This document shows, piece by piece, positions 10,434 to 26,115 of a stretch of 64,000 nucleotides of DNA. The position numbers and the translations under genes were made by a program. The notes under the pieces are model-generated. The model made no database searches, was not told where the DNA came from, and was given only the letters and a program-made list of their open reading frames with translations. Position 1 is the first letter of the stretch. Every line of letters starts with the position of its first letter. The DNA comes from Mariannaea sp. PMI_226 (Eukaryota > Ascomycota > Sordariomycetes > Hypocreales > Nectriaceae). The stretch covers positions 1,550,001 through 1,614,000 of the forward strand of contig JANFOG010000008.1 of the NCBI GenBank assembly GCA_024336345.1, read 5' to 3'.

Positions 10434-13400
10434 TTCCTTGTTGAGGGTTTTCAACCCAATTGATAATTATCAGGGGTTGATACAAGGATAGATCCTGTCA
10501 ACTCATTCCCCAACCCTACAGTCAACCACCGGGTTTGTCGGTGAGGATGCCATTTTCAAGCAAGTCTAACAACTATTCTTTGAGCTGTATGAGAAGGGAA
10601 TGGGCAGCTAATGACGTGGTATCAACCAATGGAATGGTGATGTTTGTCGGTGTAGATGATGGCATGACGATGGCCTGCTTCAAGAGCCTGAGGACTTATA
10701 CCCCCTACCCACCGTTGGTGCTGGTGCGACTTACAGGGCAGTGTGCTCGTGACACCTTGTACCTTCACTGGAATAAGGTTGACAAGCTGAACAATATCCA
10801 AGTTACTAATTCCCCGACTGGCAATCGAGTTACGAACGGTATATAATGTGTAATGATGGGCCAACAGCAGATGATTTCTGTCATTTGCACCACTAAGAAT
10901 ATCATGTCCCATGGTGAAGGGCCCCATCGGGGGTAGCAAAGGGTAGAGACAGGGTTCACATGAAACTAACGTGCGTGTCAGATATGTATTAATTACAGGT
11001 AAAAAAAATCCAGATCTGCAAAGCAATTGGCGACTGCAATGGACAATTCATTTAATTAAGGAAATGCAAATTAAACCTGTCAGCGATGCCCTGCTGGAGA
11101 ATGTAATGAACGACCATCGCCCCGCATGTGAGACCATTGAAGAGAAACATGATGCACAAAATCGAGAGGAAAGCAGGTACACAGCTGCCGTTGACAAGGA
11201 CGACGGTACGTATTTTTTGTACGTGCATAAAAACTGGCGATGCGCAAGCATGATTGGGTTATGCTGCAATATCAGTGAGAATTGGCGCCCTCCAAACGAA
11301 ACAGATCTAGCGGAATCTTGCAGAGGCGGGAGGGAGGCCGGAAAGTCTGGGCGTCCGTCCATGAGTGACTGGCGTCCACACCAGTCAAACCATGGGAATT
11401 GGCTTGAGAGATGGTGGCTGCGCTAGAAACTAGAACGTGAAGGCTTCCGGGGAGGGGGCTTCATTCAGGTCCCTGGAGCGGGTCAAACGGGTGAGATGAG
11501 GTGGATGAGGTGGATGAATGGGGTTCGGAGGGACAAAGAAATCGTCAGCAAGGGATGGTGAGAAACCCAAGGAATGAGCATGATAAATGGTGAGACTCAA
11601 CCTCCTGGAGAGAGCAACCACATGGTTACAATGGGAGTACCAGTATTCTTTCGCAAGAGACTCGGGGGGTACACACACTCGTCATCCCCGGCTTCCGAGC
11701 GTCAAACGCGGATCAGGCCTCGCGCGGATAGCGGATGGAGGTGGAGGGGGAATCGTTCCAAGGCGGCTGGCTACGGCCTGGCGTATACCTTCCCATTGGC
11801 CTAGGACGGGCCTACAGCGTGGTGATGCGCTGCTGGCTCCAATAGGCGAGTTGCATTATCACATCATGGGCCAGGCCAGCGCAGCCTGCATCTGCATTAC
11901 ATGGGTGCGTGAGCGCCTCGGCGGTTAACCTGATGTCGTTCCCGTGGCCAGGTGCATGGAGGGATTGAACTCGATGCGAACGCTGATGGCCATCGACTTG
12001 TTGATCAAAAATTGACTCACCTATCGAAGAGTGGGTGGGTTGAAACAGAAGTATTACATACATAGGTAGATTGTAGAACACGGCTCTTTATTGTTCATAT
12101 TTTGAGTTACCACAGCAAGAATGAACTGATGGAATGACATGCATCGAAATGTTGATTGGTGTCAGTATGTATGACTCTGGTATTTATTATTTTCTAATAT
12201 CCCATGTCTACTTGCCCTGTAATCAGTAGTTACGTTGTTCCTATTGTAAAAAAAAAAAAACTAAGCCAGACCGATGGCTCCATAGCATTTAGCAGAATGT
12301 AAACTTCACATGCCATTCCATCTGATGAATACCATTCAGGAATCCTATGAGTGCTGCAAAACCAACCTGGAGTCCATGAGACAGGAGCAAACAAATCGAA
12401 CAAACATGGGATCCTTCGGCTCGAAGAAAGTTGTGGGGAATGGCCCATCTGACGCCAAGAGAATGGCATGGCATACCCGCCGGGTGTCCATTCTACGTCT
12501 CCTCTTGCCCCCTCATCTGCGGAGTCGTTTAAGTTGAGGCGATGATGACGGATGGCGTGCGCTTGTTTGGCCAGTGTCGATGTTGAGTGATGATGTAAGT
12601 GAGATTGCGGACGGGACGGGAATCATCATCTGCCAGAGACCTACAGTACATAGCACGAACTGGACACAGACAGGCATAGAAAATAAGACCAGAAACAGGC
12701 ACGAACTGGAACGAGCCTGTAACAAGTTGCAGGGGGGGATGCTGTGCGAAGTGAATCACGTGCTGACAGATGAATGGATGAATGGGATTGAAGGAGAAAG
12801 TCCATGCCAGCCCAGGGGACAGGGAACGGGGCGATTTGGGTGGCGGCAGACATTTGGCCCCCCTCCTCCTCCCCTGTAAAGCGCCCGGGAAGTCCACTTA
12901 TTACTTACGGGATGTACCAAGGTTAGGTACGGCAGGCATTCAATAACTCCGGTACCTCGGGGATACGTACAGCGCCTCTATCTGATGGAAGGCAGGTACC
13001 TTCTGCGCAGTGCAGCTTCTCAGCCGGCGGGGGGTACCATCGACGTAACCTCTCTGTGGCATTGTTCGGCTCTCCTCCCTCCAGTCCAGTCACTCCAGGT
13101 TCCCCTCGAGTAAGGTATGCATGTTCCAGTCTCCCCGCTGGGTTCCTTATTGCACTTTCTTCATCCTCCATTGTCCTCGTTCACCAGGAAACTCTTTGGT
13201 TTGTGCTCAAGGCTGTGTGCGAACCGGGTCTTGACTTGACCTGAGCCTTCACTCACTCCCCCCCGGGCGCCGATTGACTGGTGCACGTATGTAAGGTAAT
13301 TAACAACTCGAGCGCGGACACACCAGCAAGAACCACTGACTGGCTCGCCATCTTCCATTCGCCCTGGTACCTTTCCGATCCAGTGAATGCGACTTGCCTG

Positions 13401-14289
13401 CTATTCTTCATCTCGTTGTCAGCTTCCCTTGGATAAAAACACAGTATTTCCATCTGGTCTCCGACTCTGGTTCTCGACAGAGGAATCTCATCTATTGACT
13501 TTTCATCCCTTGGCGACATCAGATTTCGTCCTCCCTTGGAACTCATTTTGACTGCTACCATCTCTTCTGGTGCTGAAATACATAGTCAATCCTTGAAGAC
13601 GTCCTCTCGTTTGGGCCTGGCATTTCGCCATTCAATCATTCAATCAATCACTCGCTGACTCTCGGATCTTTTAATTGACCTCTTTGAATGCCTCCGCCCC
13701 CTGTCTAGCCTTGAACTAGCCATTTGCCTAAACAAAACCCTTTCCTGCGCTTGCTTTTTCGGCCACCGCGCGCCCTTTGGCTTTGGTGCCCTTGATCGAC
13801 GCCTTCGCCATCTCTGGTGCAGACCACGGCCCGGCATCACTTTGAGACAGACACAGGTAAACGGATTCCGTTAGCGCCCCCTCAATGCCACCAATGTCTC
13901 GCCCTCTGCACTGCACCGTCACTACCGTCTTCTGACTTCTATTCCTACCTCCCCTGTCTATTTCAAATCAAGAACCCACTCAACTCTCCCACTGCGACCT
14001 CCCTCTCCAGTGACATCCATCTCCTCGTCTTTCTTTCCCTACCCTCCATTCAGACCGTCGCCGACCTCACGTCGTCTTTCATTCGCCTGCATGTACTAAC
14101 ATTCTATTCCCCTGGGCTTTCCAGTCTTCTCTCTCTCTCTCTCCACAGGCTCTCTACCCTCGCCTCAGCCTCGACATCACCGCCAACCCATCCGTCCTTG
14201 CCGCAAACTTCCAACCTCCCACCGCCTCTCATACTTTTCATTCCCCGAACCGTTAGGAGGAGTCGAGTGCCTGGACCAAAGGCCGGGTC
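10434..14289. other. Long intergenic DNA and the leader of the F-box/WD40 gene
   Basis: No gene is supported in 3.9 kb. Frames up to 165 codons occur (for example 10971-11426 and 13817-14314). They are compositional: the first shows no motif, and the second sits in a C/T-rich leader. GGTACC palindromes cluster at 12951, 12995, 13033 and 13366. From about 13380 to 14289 the plus strand is strongly pyrimidine-rich, consistent with a long promoter and 5' UTR. An additional 5' UTR intron cannot be excluded. Confidence 0.5.
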
Positions 14290-16533
14290 ATGGCCGGCTA
14301 CCAGAAACCCATGAGCTTTTCTGAGAGGAGAGGCAGCGGTCCCAGTGAAGACATGAATCTGAACACCAATAACGCCATGTTGAACCACCGCATAGAAAAG
14401 CTGCCACAGCAACAGCGACATCTTCGAGGGCCGCCGACCCCTAGCATGTCGACACCGGCGCCCGATTTCGACCAGCAGTTAACAGGCTCGCCTCCGCCGC
14501 CCCCTACTCCAGCCGCCTCCCCGGGACCTTCAAATTTCCAGCCCGATTGGAGTGATGCCGCAGATGACGAAGATTTCTTCCTCGCCAAGGTTCGACAGCA
14601 CTTTAAAAATTGCTCCGGCCCTCAGCGAACTCGAGTCCTCGCCGATCTCCTCAATCTCTGCACGAGTCACCAACTGAGTTTTGTTCATCAGTTCGTCAGT
14701 CCACTACTTAAGAAGGATCCCTTTACCAGCCTCCCCGACGAAATATGTCTTCGGGTATGATAATATCAGTTGTCGTAACTTCTCTTCCTACCGACCTAAT
14801 CATGTTATAGATATTGTCTTTTATCGACGACCCTAAAGTTTTAGCGCGCGCGTCCCAGGTGTCAAAACGATGGCGGGATATTCTCAGCGATGATATGACA
14901 TGGAAGAACCTGTGCGTCAAGCACGACTATGGCCGAAGGTTATCCGAGGTGTATACCAATGCGCAATCTGCTCAACGATTCTTGGCAAATCAAGCCAACA
15001 ACGTAGATACCGAAATGACTAGCAGCGTCAGCTTCCCAGGGGTTCGTAATTGGAACCCTCAATCGTCCAGTTCCCGCAGTTACGATTCGTCATCTCCAGT
15101 TAGACCAAAAGTACGATCTTACAAGTCACATTTCAAGCAGCGATATTTGGTTGAGGCAGCATGGAGGTCAGGTGGTACAAGTACGACAAGGAATATTACT
15201 CAAGAAGGAGGTGTTGTTACGAGTCTGCATTTAACCTCCAAGTACATCATTGTGGCCCTTGATAATGCCAAGATCCACGTTTTTGACACTGAGGGAGACT
15301 CTCAACGCACACTACAAGGCCATGTCATGGGCGTTTGGGCTATGGTCCCATGGGATGACACGCTGGTCAGTGGTGGCTGTGATCGCGATGTTCGGGTTTG
15401 GGACCTGAAAACAGGGTGAGTTGTCACCACCCTTTCAGCTTGAAGCTAATGGAGTACTGATTTGGCTATAGCACATGCCAACATACATTGCGCGGACATA
15501 CTTCGACCGTGCGTTGCCTGAAGATGGCTGATGCCAACACCGCCATTTCCGGTTCAAGGGATACGACTCTTCGAATTTGGGATATCCGTACAGGTCTTTG
15601 CAGAAACGTGTTGCTAGGTCATCACTCTAGTGTCCGATGTTTGGAGATTAAGGGCGACATCGTTGTTTCCGGTAGCTACGATACATTCGCTCGAGTCTGG
15701 AGCATCTCTGAGGGGCGCTGCTTGCAGACGTTGCAGGGACACTTTAGCCAAATCTATGCCATCGCGTTTGATGGAAAGAGGGTTGTAACGGGCAGTTTGG
15801 ATACCAATGTCAGAATATGGGATCCGAAGTCAGGGTAAGTGATTTGTCGGGCCTATGATTCTTTGTCGCAGTTGCTGACTTTTTCTTCTTTTCAAAAACA
15901 GGGAATGCCTTGCCATTCTTCAGGGACATACTTCACTGGTTGGCCAATTGCAAATGCGTGGCGATACTTTGGTTACTGGCGGATCTGATGGATCTGTGCG
16001 AGTTTGGTCACTCGAGAAAATGTGTCCTATCCACCGGCTTGCAGCACACGACAATAGTGTCACTAGTCTGCAGTTTGACGACACTCGAGTCGTGAGTGGC
16101 GGTAGCGACGGTCGAGTCAAGATCTGGGACCTCAAAACTGGACATCTTGTTCGAGAACTCATTGCACAAGGCGAGGCTGTATGGAGAGTTGCATTTGAGG
16201 ACGAAAAATGTGTGGCTCTTGCTTTGAGGCAAGGCCGCACAGTCATGGAGGTGAGTAAATGACCGACTGATGCGAAGGCCTTAAAGTGGACTAACATGTG
16301 AATAGGTTTGGTCTTTTTCACCGCCCGAGGAAATGCTTTACGACCGTCCCCTTTCGCTTCAAAAACGGATCAGTGATGATGACGAAGCGAATCGACCCCA
16401 GAGCGCGATGATTATGGATCATCGAAGCTTGCAGTCCTCAAGTCAAGATGAATCATCCCAAGACGTCAATATGGAGGACTCTGGCCCATCCACCGCGCCA
16501 TTGGGAGGAGTCACTTTTTTCCACGATGACTGA
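14290..16533 (+). CDS. F-box/WD40 SCF ubiquitin-ligase receptor, Cdc4/FWD-1-like
   Basis: Five exons (14290-14754, 14811-15415, 15472-15834, 15902-16250, 16306-16533) encode 669 residues. The N-terminal 130 residues are disordered and Pro/Gln-rich. An F-box lies at about 142-190 (FTSLPDEICLR, then ILSFIDD and the VSKRWRDI block). A helical linker leads to a WD40 propeller with at least seven repeats, many ending in VRVWDLKTG-like or IRIWD-like strands. The tail is acidic and Ser-rich. Such proteins bind Skp1 through the F-box and phosphorylated substrates on the propeller top, marking them for ubiquitination. The sequence looks closer to Cdc4/Fbw7 and the FWD-1 class than to Met30/SconB, but a tree is needed to choose. 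All four introns preserve frame and several split Gly codons at repeat ends. Confidence 0.9.
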
Positions 16534-17679
16534 ATGCACTTGTATGTCACATCAAACATGTTTAGCATGTATTTTGGGGTTCTTGATTATTCCGCGGACC
16601 TGGGCCCCTCACAACGGCGTCCTATTTATAATGGATACAGCACTTTTTCTTCAAAGGGACGGGCCGGGTTATCCGTCCTCGCATTGTATACTGGGCATGT
16701 TTCAGGTTGTTATAGAGCTGGCAGAGACAAACGTGGGAAGCATGGTATGGCGTTGCTGCATCATCACGTCGCATATAACTAGGGAGGATTTGCATGGAAT
16801 ACGAAAGCATGACTATGGAATGGGCGGACCTGGAACTTCACATTACTAAAGACGAAATTAGGAGTTTAGTTACAATAACCAACTTGGGACTTATGCGAAT
16901 GCGAGAGGCGATGGGGATGATTAGGTCTTTTGTTTTTGATTTGGGCTTGACTGCGAGCGATATGAAGATTATCGCAGTTACACAACTTTGTATGTAGAAT
17001 AGAATTACCATACCTACAAACTTGACCTATTTTTACCAGGTTACGATTGGAAGGAAAAAAAACCCACAGAAGTATGTCTTATGTGTGAAACTGATACATC
17101 CTGTGCATTTCAAAGATGGTGATACTCCGTCCTACATATACGGTCAATCTAGTAATAATGCCCAGTAAGAAACGGGTCCTCTCATTTTTTTTTTTCAGTG
17201 GTTGGCTCCGATATCATCTCGTCCACTATGCCATCCATGTCTCAGGCCCTGGTTCGGTGGTCGGGTCAAAAAGGAGGACAATCATTAGTGCGTGCAAGAC
17301 CCATACCGGAGTCTATTACACCGACGCACTCCACCAAAACATATTTGGATTGGGAGCCCCAACGCGCGCCTGTTAGAATTCAATTATTTCTGGGAATACA
17401 AGGGGAATGCCCATACGGTAAAATAGTAGATTTATATATCGAGAAATACAGAAATCCGCTGGTAGGAAAAGTCGTCGCCGGGGAAGCGCCGTGTAGGAGG
17501 ATAACTTCTTCTTATCACGTGGGGGCAAGCTAGTCCAATAGCGGTTTAGCGAGCTCCAACAAGCCAAGCTCAACGCTCAACACCGCGATTTTTCTGAGCT
17601 CCCGTCCAGACAAATCGTCGTTTCCCTGCACGACAAACCTCCTTCCTCTCAATTGACACAAGGCATCTCTACTTTTGCG
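16534..17679. other. Intergenic DNA: F-box gene 3' flank and PDH promoter
   Basis: No gene is seen. The first part is AT-rich 3' flank. The last 200 bp carry promoter-like elements for the PDH gene. A TACTCCGT motif lies at 17123-17130. Confidence 0.5.
17516..17539 (+). promoter_or_regulatory. CACGTG E-box and CCAAT box before the PDH E1-alpha gene
   Basis: CACGTG at 17516-17521 and CCAAT at 17535-17539 lie about 145-165 bp before the ATG. CACGTG is the usual core for bHLH factors, and CCAAT for the HAP/NF-Y complex, which in fungi often controls respiratory and metabolic genes. The match to function is plausible but rests on sequence only. Confidence 0.4.
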
Positions 17680-19141
17680 ATGTTGTCTAGAGCTCTCAGA
17701 GTCCCCAGGGCGCTGCCCCTGCGCACCGTCCCCTCGGCCATCGCTGCCCGCTCCGTTACCACCAACGCTGCGTCGGCGTCCCTGAGCCACTCTGTCCCTG
17801 AGGTGAGCGAAATGCGCCCTTTCCAGTCCACGACCCACGGCACCGACGCTTTCATACGCACAACACTGCGATGGCAATCATTTACTCGCTGGGGGATTCA
17901 TTACTGATTCAATTCTCGAAATAGTCCGAGACCGAGCCTTTCGCCATTGATCTCAGCGATGAGAGCTTCGAGACCTACGAGCTCGACCCTCCCCCCTACA
18001 CCTTGGAGACGACCAAGAAGGAGCTCAAGGACATGTACTACGACATGGTCAGCATTCGGTACGTTGAAATTTGATGCAATGGCTCCGCCGAGAGGACCGT
18101 CGCTGATAACCCCGCAGTCAGATGGAGATGGCCGCCGACCGTTTGTACAAGGAGAAGAAGATTCGTGGTTTCTGCCACTTGTCTACCGGCCAGGAGGCTG
18201 TTGCCGTTGGTATTGAGCGCGCTATCACCAAGGAGGACGACGTCATCACCTCTTACCGATGCCACGGCTTCGCTCTGATGCGTGGTGGTACCGTTCGATC
18301 CATCATTGGCGAGCTACTCGGCCGCCGTGAGGGTATTGCCTACGGTAAGGGTGGTTCCATGCACATGTTCACCAAGGGCTTCTATGGTGGAAACGGTATT
18401 GTCGGTGCCCAGGTCCCCATTGGTGCCGGTCTGGCTTTCGCCCACAAGTACAACGGCAACAAGAACGCCAGTATCGTCCTCTACGGTGACGGTGCCAGCA
18501 ACCAGGGTCAGGTCTTCGAGGCCTTCAACATGGCTAAGCTGTGGAAGCTCCCCGCCCTCTTCGGCTGTGAGAGTAAGTTGACCCTGCTTGACCGATGAGA
18601 TGGATTTAAAGGAACTAACAAGAGAACCTTAGACAACAAGTATGGTATGGGTACTTCTGCTGCCCGCTCATCTGCCCTGACCGACTACTACAAGCGTGGC
18701 CAGTACATTCCTGGTCTCAAGGTCAACGGCATGGACGTCCTGGCTGTCAAGGCTGCTATTAAGTACGGAAAGGAGTGGACCGCTGCTGGCAAGGGCCCTC
18801 TCGTCCTCGAGTACGTTACTTATCGATATGGTGGTCACTCCATGTCCGACCCCGGTACCACCTACCGAACCCGTGAGGAGATTCAGCGCATGCGTTCTAC
18901 CAACGACCCTATTTCCGGTCTTAAGCAGAAGATCCTCGACTGGGAGGTCGCCACCGAGGAGGAGTTGAAGAAGCTTGACAAGGAGGCTCGTGCCCACGTC
19001 AACGAGGAGGTTGCTGCTGCTGAGGCCATGGCTCACCCCAACCCTACTCCTGAGATCCTGTACGAGGACATCTATGTTAAGGGCAGCGAGCCCCAGTACA
19101 TCCGTGGACGTACTACCGATGAGAACCACTACTTCAACTAA
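17680..19141 (+). CDS. Pyruvate dehydrogenase E1 component, alpha subunit
   Basis: Exons 17680-17802, 17925-18058, 18118-18572 and 18633-19141 encode 406 residues, the normal length. The first 30 or so residues are rich in Arg, Ala and Ser and lack acids, a mitochondrial presequence. The thiamine-diphosphate motif begins GDGASNQG at about residue 209 and ends at the ENN codons rebuilt across the third intron. The regulatory loop [12 protein letters not shown] holds the conserved serine (about 307) that PDH kinase phosphorylates in other eukaryotes. With the beta subunit it decarboxylates pyruvate and feeds acetyl units to the E2 core in the matrix. Codon use is strongly biased, as expected for an abundant enzyme. 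Confidence 0.96.
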
Positions 19142-19510
19142 GAGGAAGAGAGAGTAAACAGGCGATGGTTGACCCGTATTGTAATGATTGCTGACATATT
19201 GTCGCCCTTTTGTAATATACATCTATGATTAGAGGACCAATATTGACCCTTGTAGTGCACACACATAGTGATGTACCCCGCGTTTGTTCTTGTGAGATGA
19301 GAGAGGGTCTGGATGGATGAGATTCCGAGGACTTTGAACTGCGGAATTTGGTCTCCATACCTTGAGTATCCTTGACTTTTTTCATTGAGCCGCTCTCGTG
19401 ATTTTTTTGGCTAATATCATTAGATGTTGGGGGTCCAACAGTTACAGCAACCCCTTGGCAGGCTCCAGCGCCTCCCCGCTATTAGCTCTAGCTCCCTCCA
19501 GGAAGTCCAC

Positions 19511-19570
19511 CACGTGACCCGCGTCGCGTATCTCACCTTCCTTCAGTGTATCCAAATCCAATTAACGCGA
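19511..19570 (+). promoter_or_regulatory. ACGCG (MCB-like) boxes and CACGTG upstream of DNA ligase I
   Basis: CACGTG lies at 19511-19516. TCGCGT at 19524-19529 and CCGCGT at 19519-19524 read ACGCGA and ACGCGG on the minus strand, and ACGCGA lies at 19565-19570 on the plus strand. Three ACGCG cores within about 50 bp resemble the MluI cell-cycle box bound by MBF/SBF factors. These drive G1/S genes, including the ligase gene CDC9 in budding yeast. They lie about 20-75 bp before the upstream ATG at 19592. Functional use here is inferred. Confidence 0.5.
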
Positions 19571-19591
19571 TTCTGCCTGGCGGAGCGCGTC

Positions 19592-19735
19592 ATGCATAGG
19601 CTGAGTGTCAGTCGCGGGCACCGCTTCACAACCATCCCTTTCCTCTTCCATCCCGCTTCAAGAGTGATTCGGAGATCTATACCTCACTCTTTCTCGTGCA
19701 GTTTGGTTCTTGAATCCCAGCGACAGTTGAGCATC
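19592..19735 (+). other. In-frame upstream start giving DNA ligase I a mitochondrial-type presequence
   Basis: An ATG at 19592 is in frame with the main start at 19736, with no stop between. The 48-codon extension has seven Arg and four His against one Glu, many Ser, and hydrophobic residues between the arginines (HRLSVSRGHRF at the start, SRVIRRSIPHSF in the middle). This is the composition of a cleavable matrix-targeting helix. In budding yeast the CDC9 gene makes mitochondrial and nuclear ligase from two in-frame starts. That the same occurs here is inference. Confidence 0.6.
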
Positions 19736-22603
19736 ATGGCGCCCAAGCAAGCGACATTGGGGTATGTGAAGCCGAGCCAGAGCACGTTGGGGTTCGTGCT
19801 TCTGGAATCGTTCGAGATGATGGGACGACATTTTCTAACAACACCTTTTTTTATAGAAAATTCTTCGGAGCCAAGGGCGCACCTGCTCCCAGACAGACGA
19901 AACTGGCATTCAGCACCAAATCGAAGAAAGTAGAGCTCAAGGAAGAGGATGAGGATGCAGAAGTGAGCTCAAAGGAGAACTCGGATCCAGAAAAGGGTAT
20001 GGCCAGACTTGATATCGTAGGTATTATTGCCTATTCTAACCAATTGAAGATTCGAAAAAGCGCATGAGGCCATCCGCTCAGAAAGCAACCTCCGGAGAAA
20101 CCACCATCAAGAAAGAGGGAGAGGAGGCAGAGGACGATAGTGACGGACCCGTTACGAAGCGAGCGCGACGAACTAAGAATAAAGTATTGGAGGAGGATGA
20201 GGAAGAATACAGCGAAAAGACTAAGGAGACCCCAAAGAAAGCTCAAGTTGAGAAGGAGAGCCCAAGCAGTCCCAAGCAAAAGTTGAGATCACCGAAGGGC
20301 AAGAAGGCCGCCGTGATCAAGCAGGCTGAGGTCAAAGAGGAAGTTGAAGATGCCGTCAAGGAAGAATCATCAGCATCAGCCTCTGAAGCCGAGGAGGAAG
20401 CCGATATAGAAGATGAAAAGCCCGAAATTGCTGCCAAGGCTCGCAAGAAGGTTCAGAGTACCCTCAAAGCTAAGCGCGAGGATCCCTATCCCGACTGGAA
20501 GCCTGGTACCCCTGTGCCGTATGCTGCACTTTGCACCACATTCTCCCTCGTCGAAATGACCACGAAGAGATTGGTAATCATGGAACACTGTGCACTGTTC
20601 CTCCGTCAAGTTATGCGTCTGACTCCAGAGGATCTGCTCCCCACCGTCCTGCTTATGATTAACAAGCTTGCTCCCGATTATGCTGGCATTGAACTTGGAA
20701 TTGGCGAGTCGTTGATTATGAAGGCAATTGGCGAGACAACTGGCCGCAGTCTTCAAGTGATCAAGGCTGACCAGAAGGAAATTGGCGATCTTGGCTTGGT
20801 CGCAGTCAAGAGTCGATCAACCCAGCCTACCATGTTCAAGCCTAAGCCATTGACAATTAGGGGCATGCATGAAGGGCTAATGAAGGTTGCAACTGTCACT
20901 GGCAATGGCGCACAGGGACGAAAGGTGGATCTTATCAAGAAGCTACTGTCAGCGGCTGATGCCCATTCCATTGGAAAGATTGATGTCAACCAGGACAAGG
21001 GCGGTCCTAGCGAAGCCAAGTTTATCATCCGATTTCTGGAGGGCAAGTTACGACTCGGTCTTGCAGAGAGAACTGTTCTCGTGTCTCTTGCTCAGGCTGT
21101 GGTAGCTCACGAAGCAGATGTCCAGGGCAAGGTGCCCAGCACTTCTGATCTAGAGAAAGGAGAGTCCATCCTGAAGACGGTGTACAGGTATGTTTCTATC
21201 CGGCCGTTATTCAAAGTTTTTTCTCTGACCGGCACTATTTTAGCGAGTTGCCTAGTTATGACGTTATCATTCCGGCTATTTTGGAACATGGCATCATGAA
21301 GCTTCGCGAGAACTGCAAGCTCCGTCCCGGAGTGCCATTGAAGCCCATGTTGGCCAAGCCTACCAAGGCCATCACTGAGGTTCTCGATCGTTTCGAAGGC
21401 CAAACTTTTACCTGCGAGTACAAATACGATGGCGAACGAGCACAGATTCATTACGTTGCTAAGGATGCTCCTCAACAACTGAGTGAATCTACTCAGCAGG
21501 CATCTAAGCCGATCGAGTCTGGTGTTGCCAGCATCTTTTCCAGAAACTCAGAAGACCTATCCAAGAAATACCCGGACATTCTAGCCAAGCTTCACACCTG
21601 GGTCAAGCCAGACACCAAGAGCTTCGTGCTAGACTGCGAGACGGTGGCGTGGGATGTGCAAGACAAGAAGGTGTTACCATTCCAGCAGCTCATGACTCGC
21701 AAGAAGAAGGACGTGAAGCTGGAGGATGTCAAGGTCAAGGTTTGCGTTTTCGCCTTTGACTTGCTCTACCTCAATGGCGAAGCGGTTGTAGAGAAGGCGC
21801 TGCGAGAGCGCCGACAGCTTCTGGTGGAAGCTTTCGCCCCAATTGAAGGCGAGTTTGCATTTGCCACACACATGAACGGCCAAGAACTCGATGAAATCCA
21901 ACTCTTCCTCGATGAGAGCGTCAAGGCCTCCTGTGAGGGTCTGATGGTAAAAATGCTTGATGGTACTGAGAGTGGATATGAGCCCAGCAAACGAAGTCGA
22001 AATTGGCTTAAGGTAAGCTTCATCTGTTACCTAGTATTGCGCAATCATCTCTAACAGTTTTTCCAGATTAAGAAGGATTATCTCTCCGGCGTGGGTGACT
22101 CTCTCGACCTTGTCGTTCTAGGAGCATACCATGGCAAGGGTAAGAGAACCTCAGTATACGGCGCGTTCCTCCTCGCATGTTACAACCCCAACACGGAAGT
22201 ATATGAAACCATCTGCAACATCGGAACCGGCTTCTCTGAGCAGGTTCTTGAGGACCTCCACAAGCAGCTGTCCGAAATCACCATTGACCGTCCCAAGCCA
22301 TTCTACGCCCATTCTTCCGGTGGCCAGCATCAGCCCGACGTGTGGTTTGAGCCTCGCTATGTCTGGGAGGTGAAGACTGCAGACTTGACGCTCAGTCCCC
22401 GTTACAAGGCCGGTGCCAAGGAGGGCGTCGATGCTTCTGGTGACAAGGGCATCAGTCTGCGCTTCCCTCGATTTATTCGCGTGCGCGATGATAAGAAGCC
22501 TGATGCTGCCACATCCAGCAGGCAGGTTGCTGAGATGTATCGCAAACAGGAGAGTGTGACGAAGAGCAAAGGACCTTCGGTGGATGATGACTTCGAGTAC
22601 TAG
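19736..22603 (+). CDS. cdc9: ATP-dependent DNA ligase I
   Basis: Five exons (19736-19761, 19857-19996, 20050-21187, 21244-22012, 22067-22603) encode 869 residues. Joining exons 1 and 2 creates a PCNA-interacting box, QATLGKFF, at residues 5-12. A long charged, Lys/Glu-rich linker with nuclear-localisation-like clusters follows to about residue 210. Then come the DNA-binding, adenylation and OB-fold domains. The adenylated lysine is in EYKYDGERAQIH (Lys about 495). The enzyme seals Okazaki fragments and repair nicks in the nucleus. Without intron 2 the frame stops, which confirms that short 53-nt intron. An in-frame ATG at 19592 adds 48 residues of mitochondrial-presequence type, so the same gene may also supply the organelle. 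Confidence 0.95.
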
Positions 22604-23067
22604 TTTTTCTATTTTCTCTCTGGCTCCGCATTGCTCATGATAGAAAACAAGGGGTGAGAGATAAAGGCTGGGGCGGGAGCGGCTTATTGCTATTGCTTTG
22701 CTTTTTCATCCTGGAGTTTCAAGGGGCATCTCATTCGGTCCTGTTATGTATTCATGTTTTCCCTTCGTCTATTGCGACGCACGTATCATGGCATTTCATA
22801 AGCATTTAACGGACGAAGACAAATTGAAACGAATGAACTTATATATATCGACCCCAGGGAAACCAGCTGCTGGCCAGCAGCGAAACTAAGCCTTCAAGTC
22901 CAAGTAACCCATAAATACCTTGTTTCCTTATAAGCCAAAAAAACAAATACGTGACACTCATTACGTGGCCGGCAAAATCCACGGTTGGATGTAAAATCTC
23001 GCGTCTACCCATTTCTAACCCAAGAGTAAAACAGAATGAGGGAAAAACAAAAACAATTCGTCCCTTT
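22604..23067. other. Shared 3' flank between convergent ligase and CLC genes
   Basis: 464 bp between the two stop codons. No gene; AT-rich 3' UTR-type sequence. Confidence 0.6.

Positions 23068-26115
<3,048 letters not shown>

Larger units (their letters stand above)
19142..19735. other. Intergenic DNA: PDH 3' flank and DNA ligase I promoter/leader
   Basis: No separate gene. The last 240 bp hold ACGCG-type boxes, a CACGTG and an in-frame upstream ATG at 19592, described separately. Confidence 0.55.

Noticed and set aside
13817..14314. 165-codon frame before the F-box/WD40 start
   Set aside because: Pro/Ser/Leu-rich product of a C/T-rich leader; overlaps the true start in another frame.
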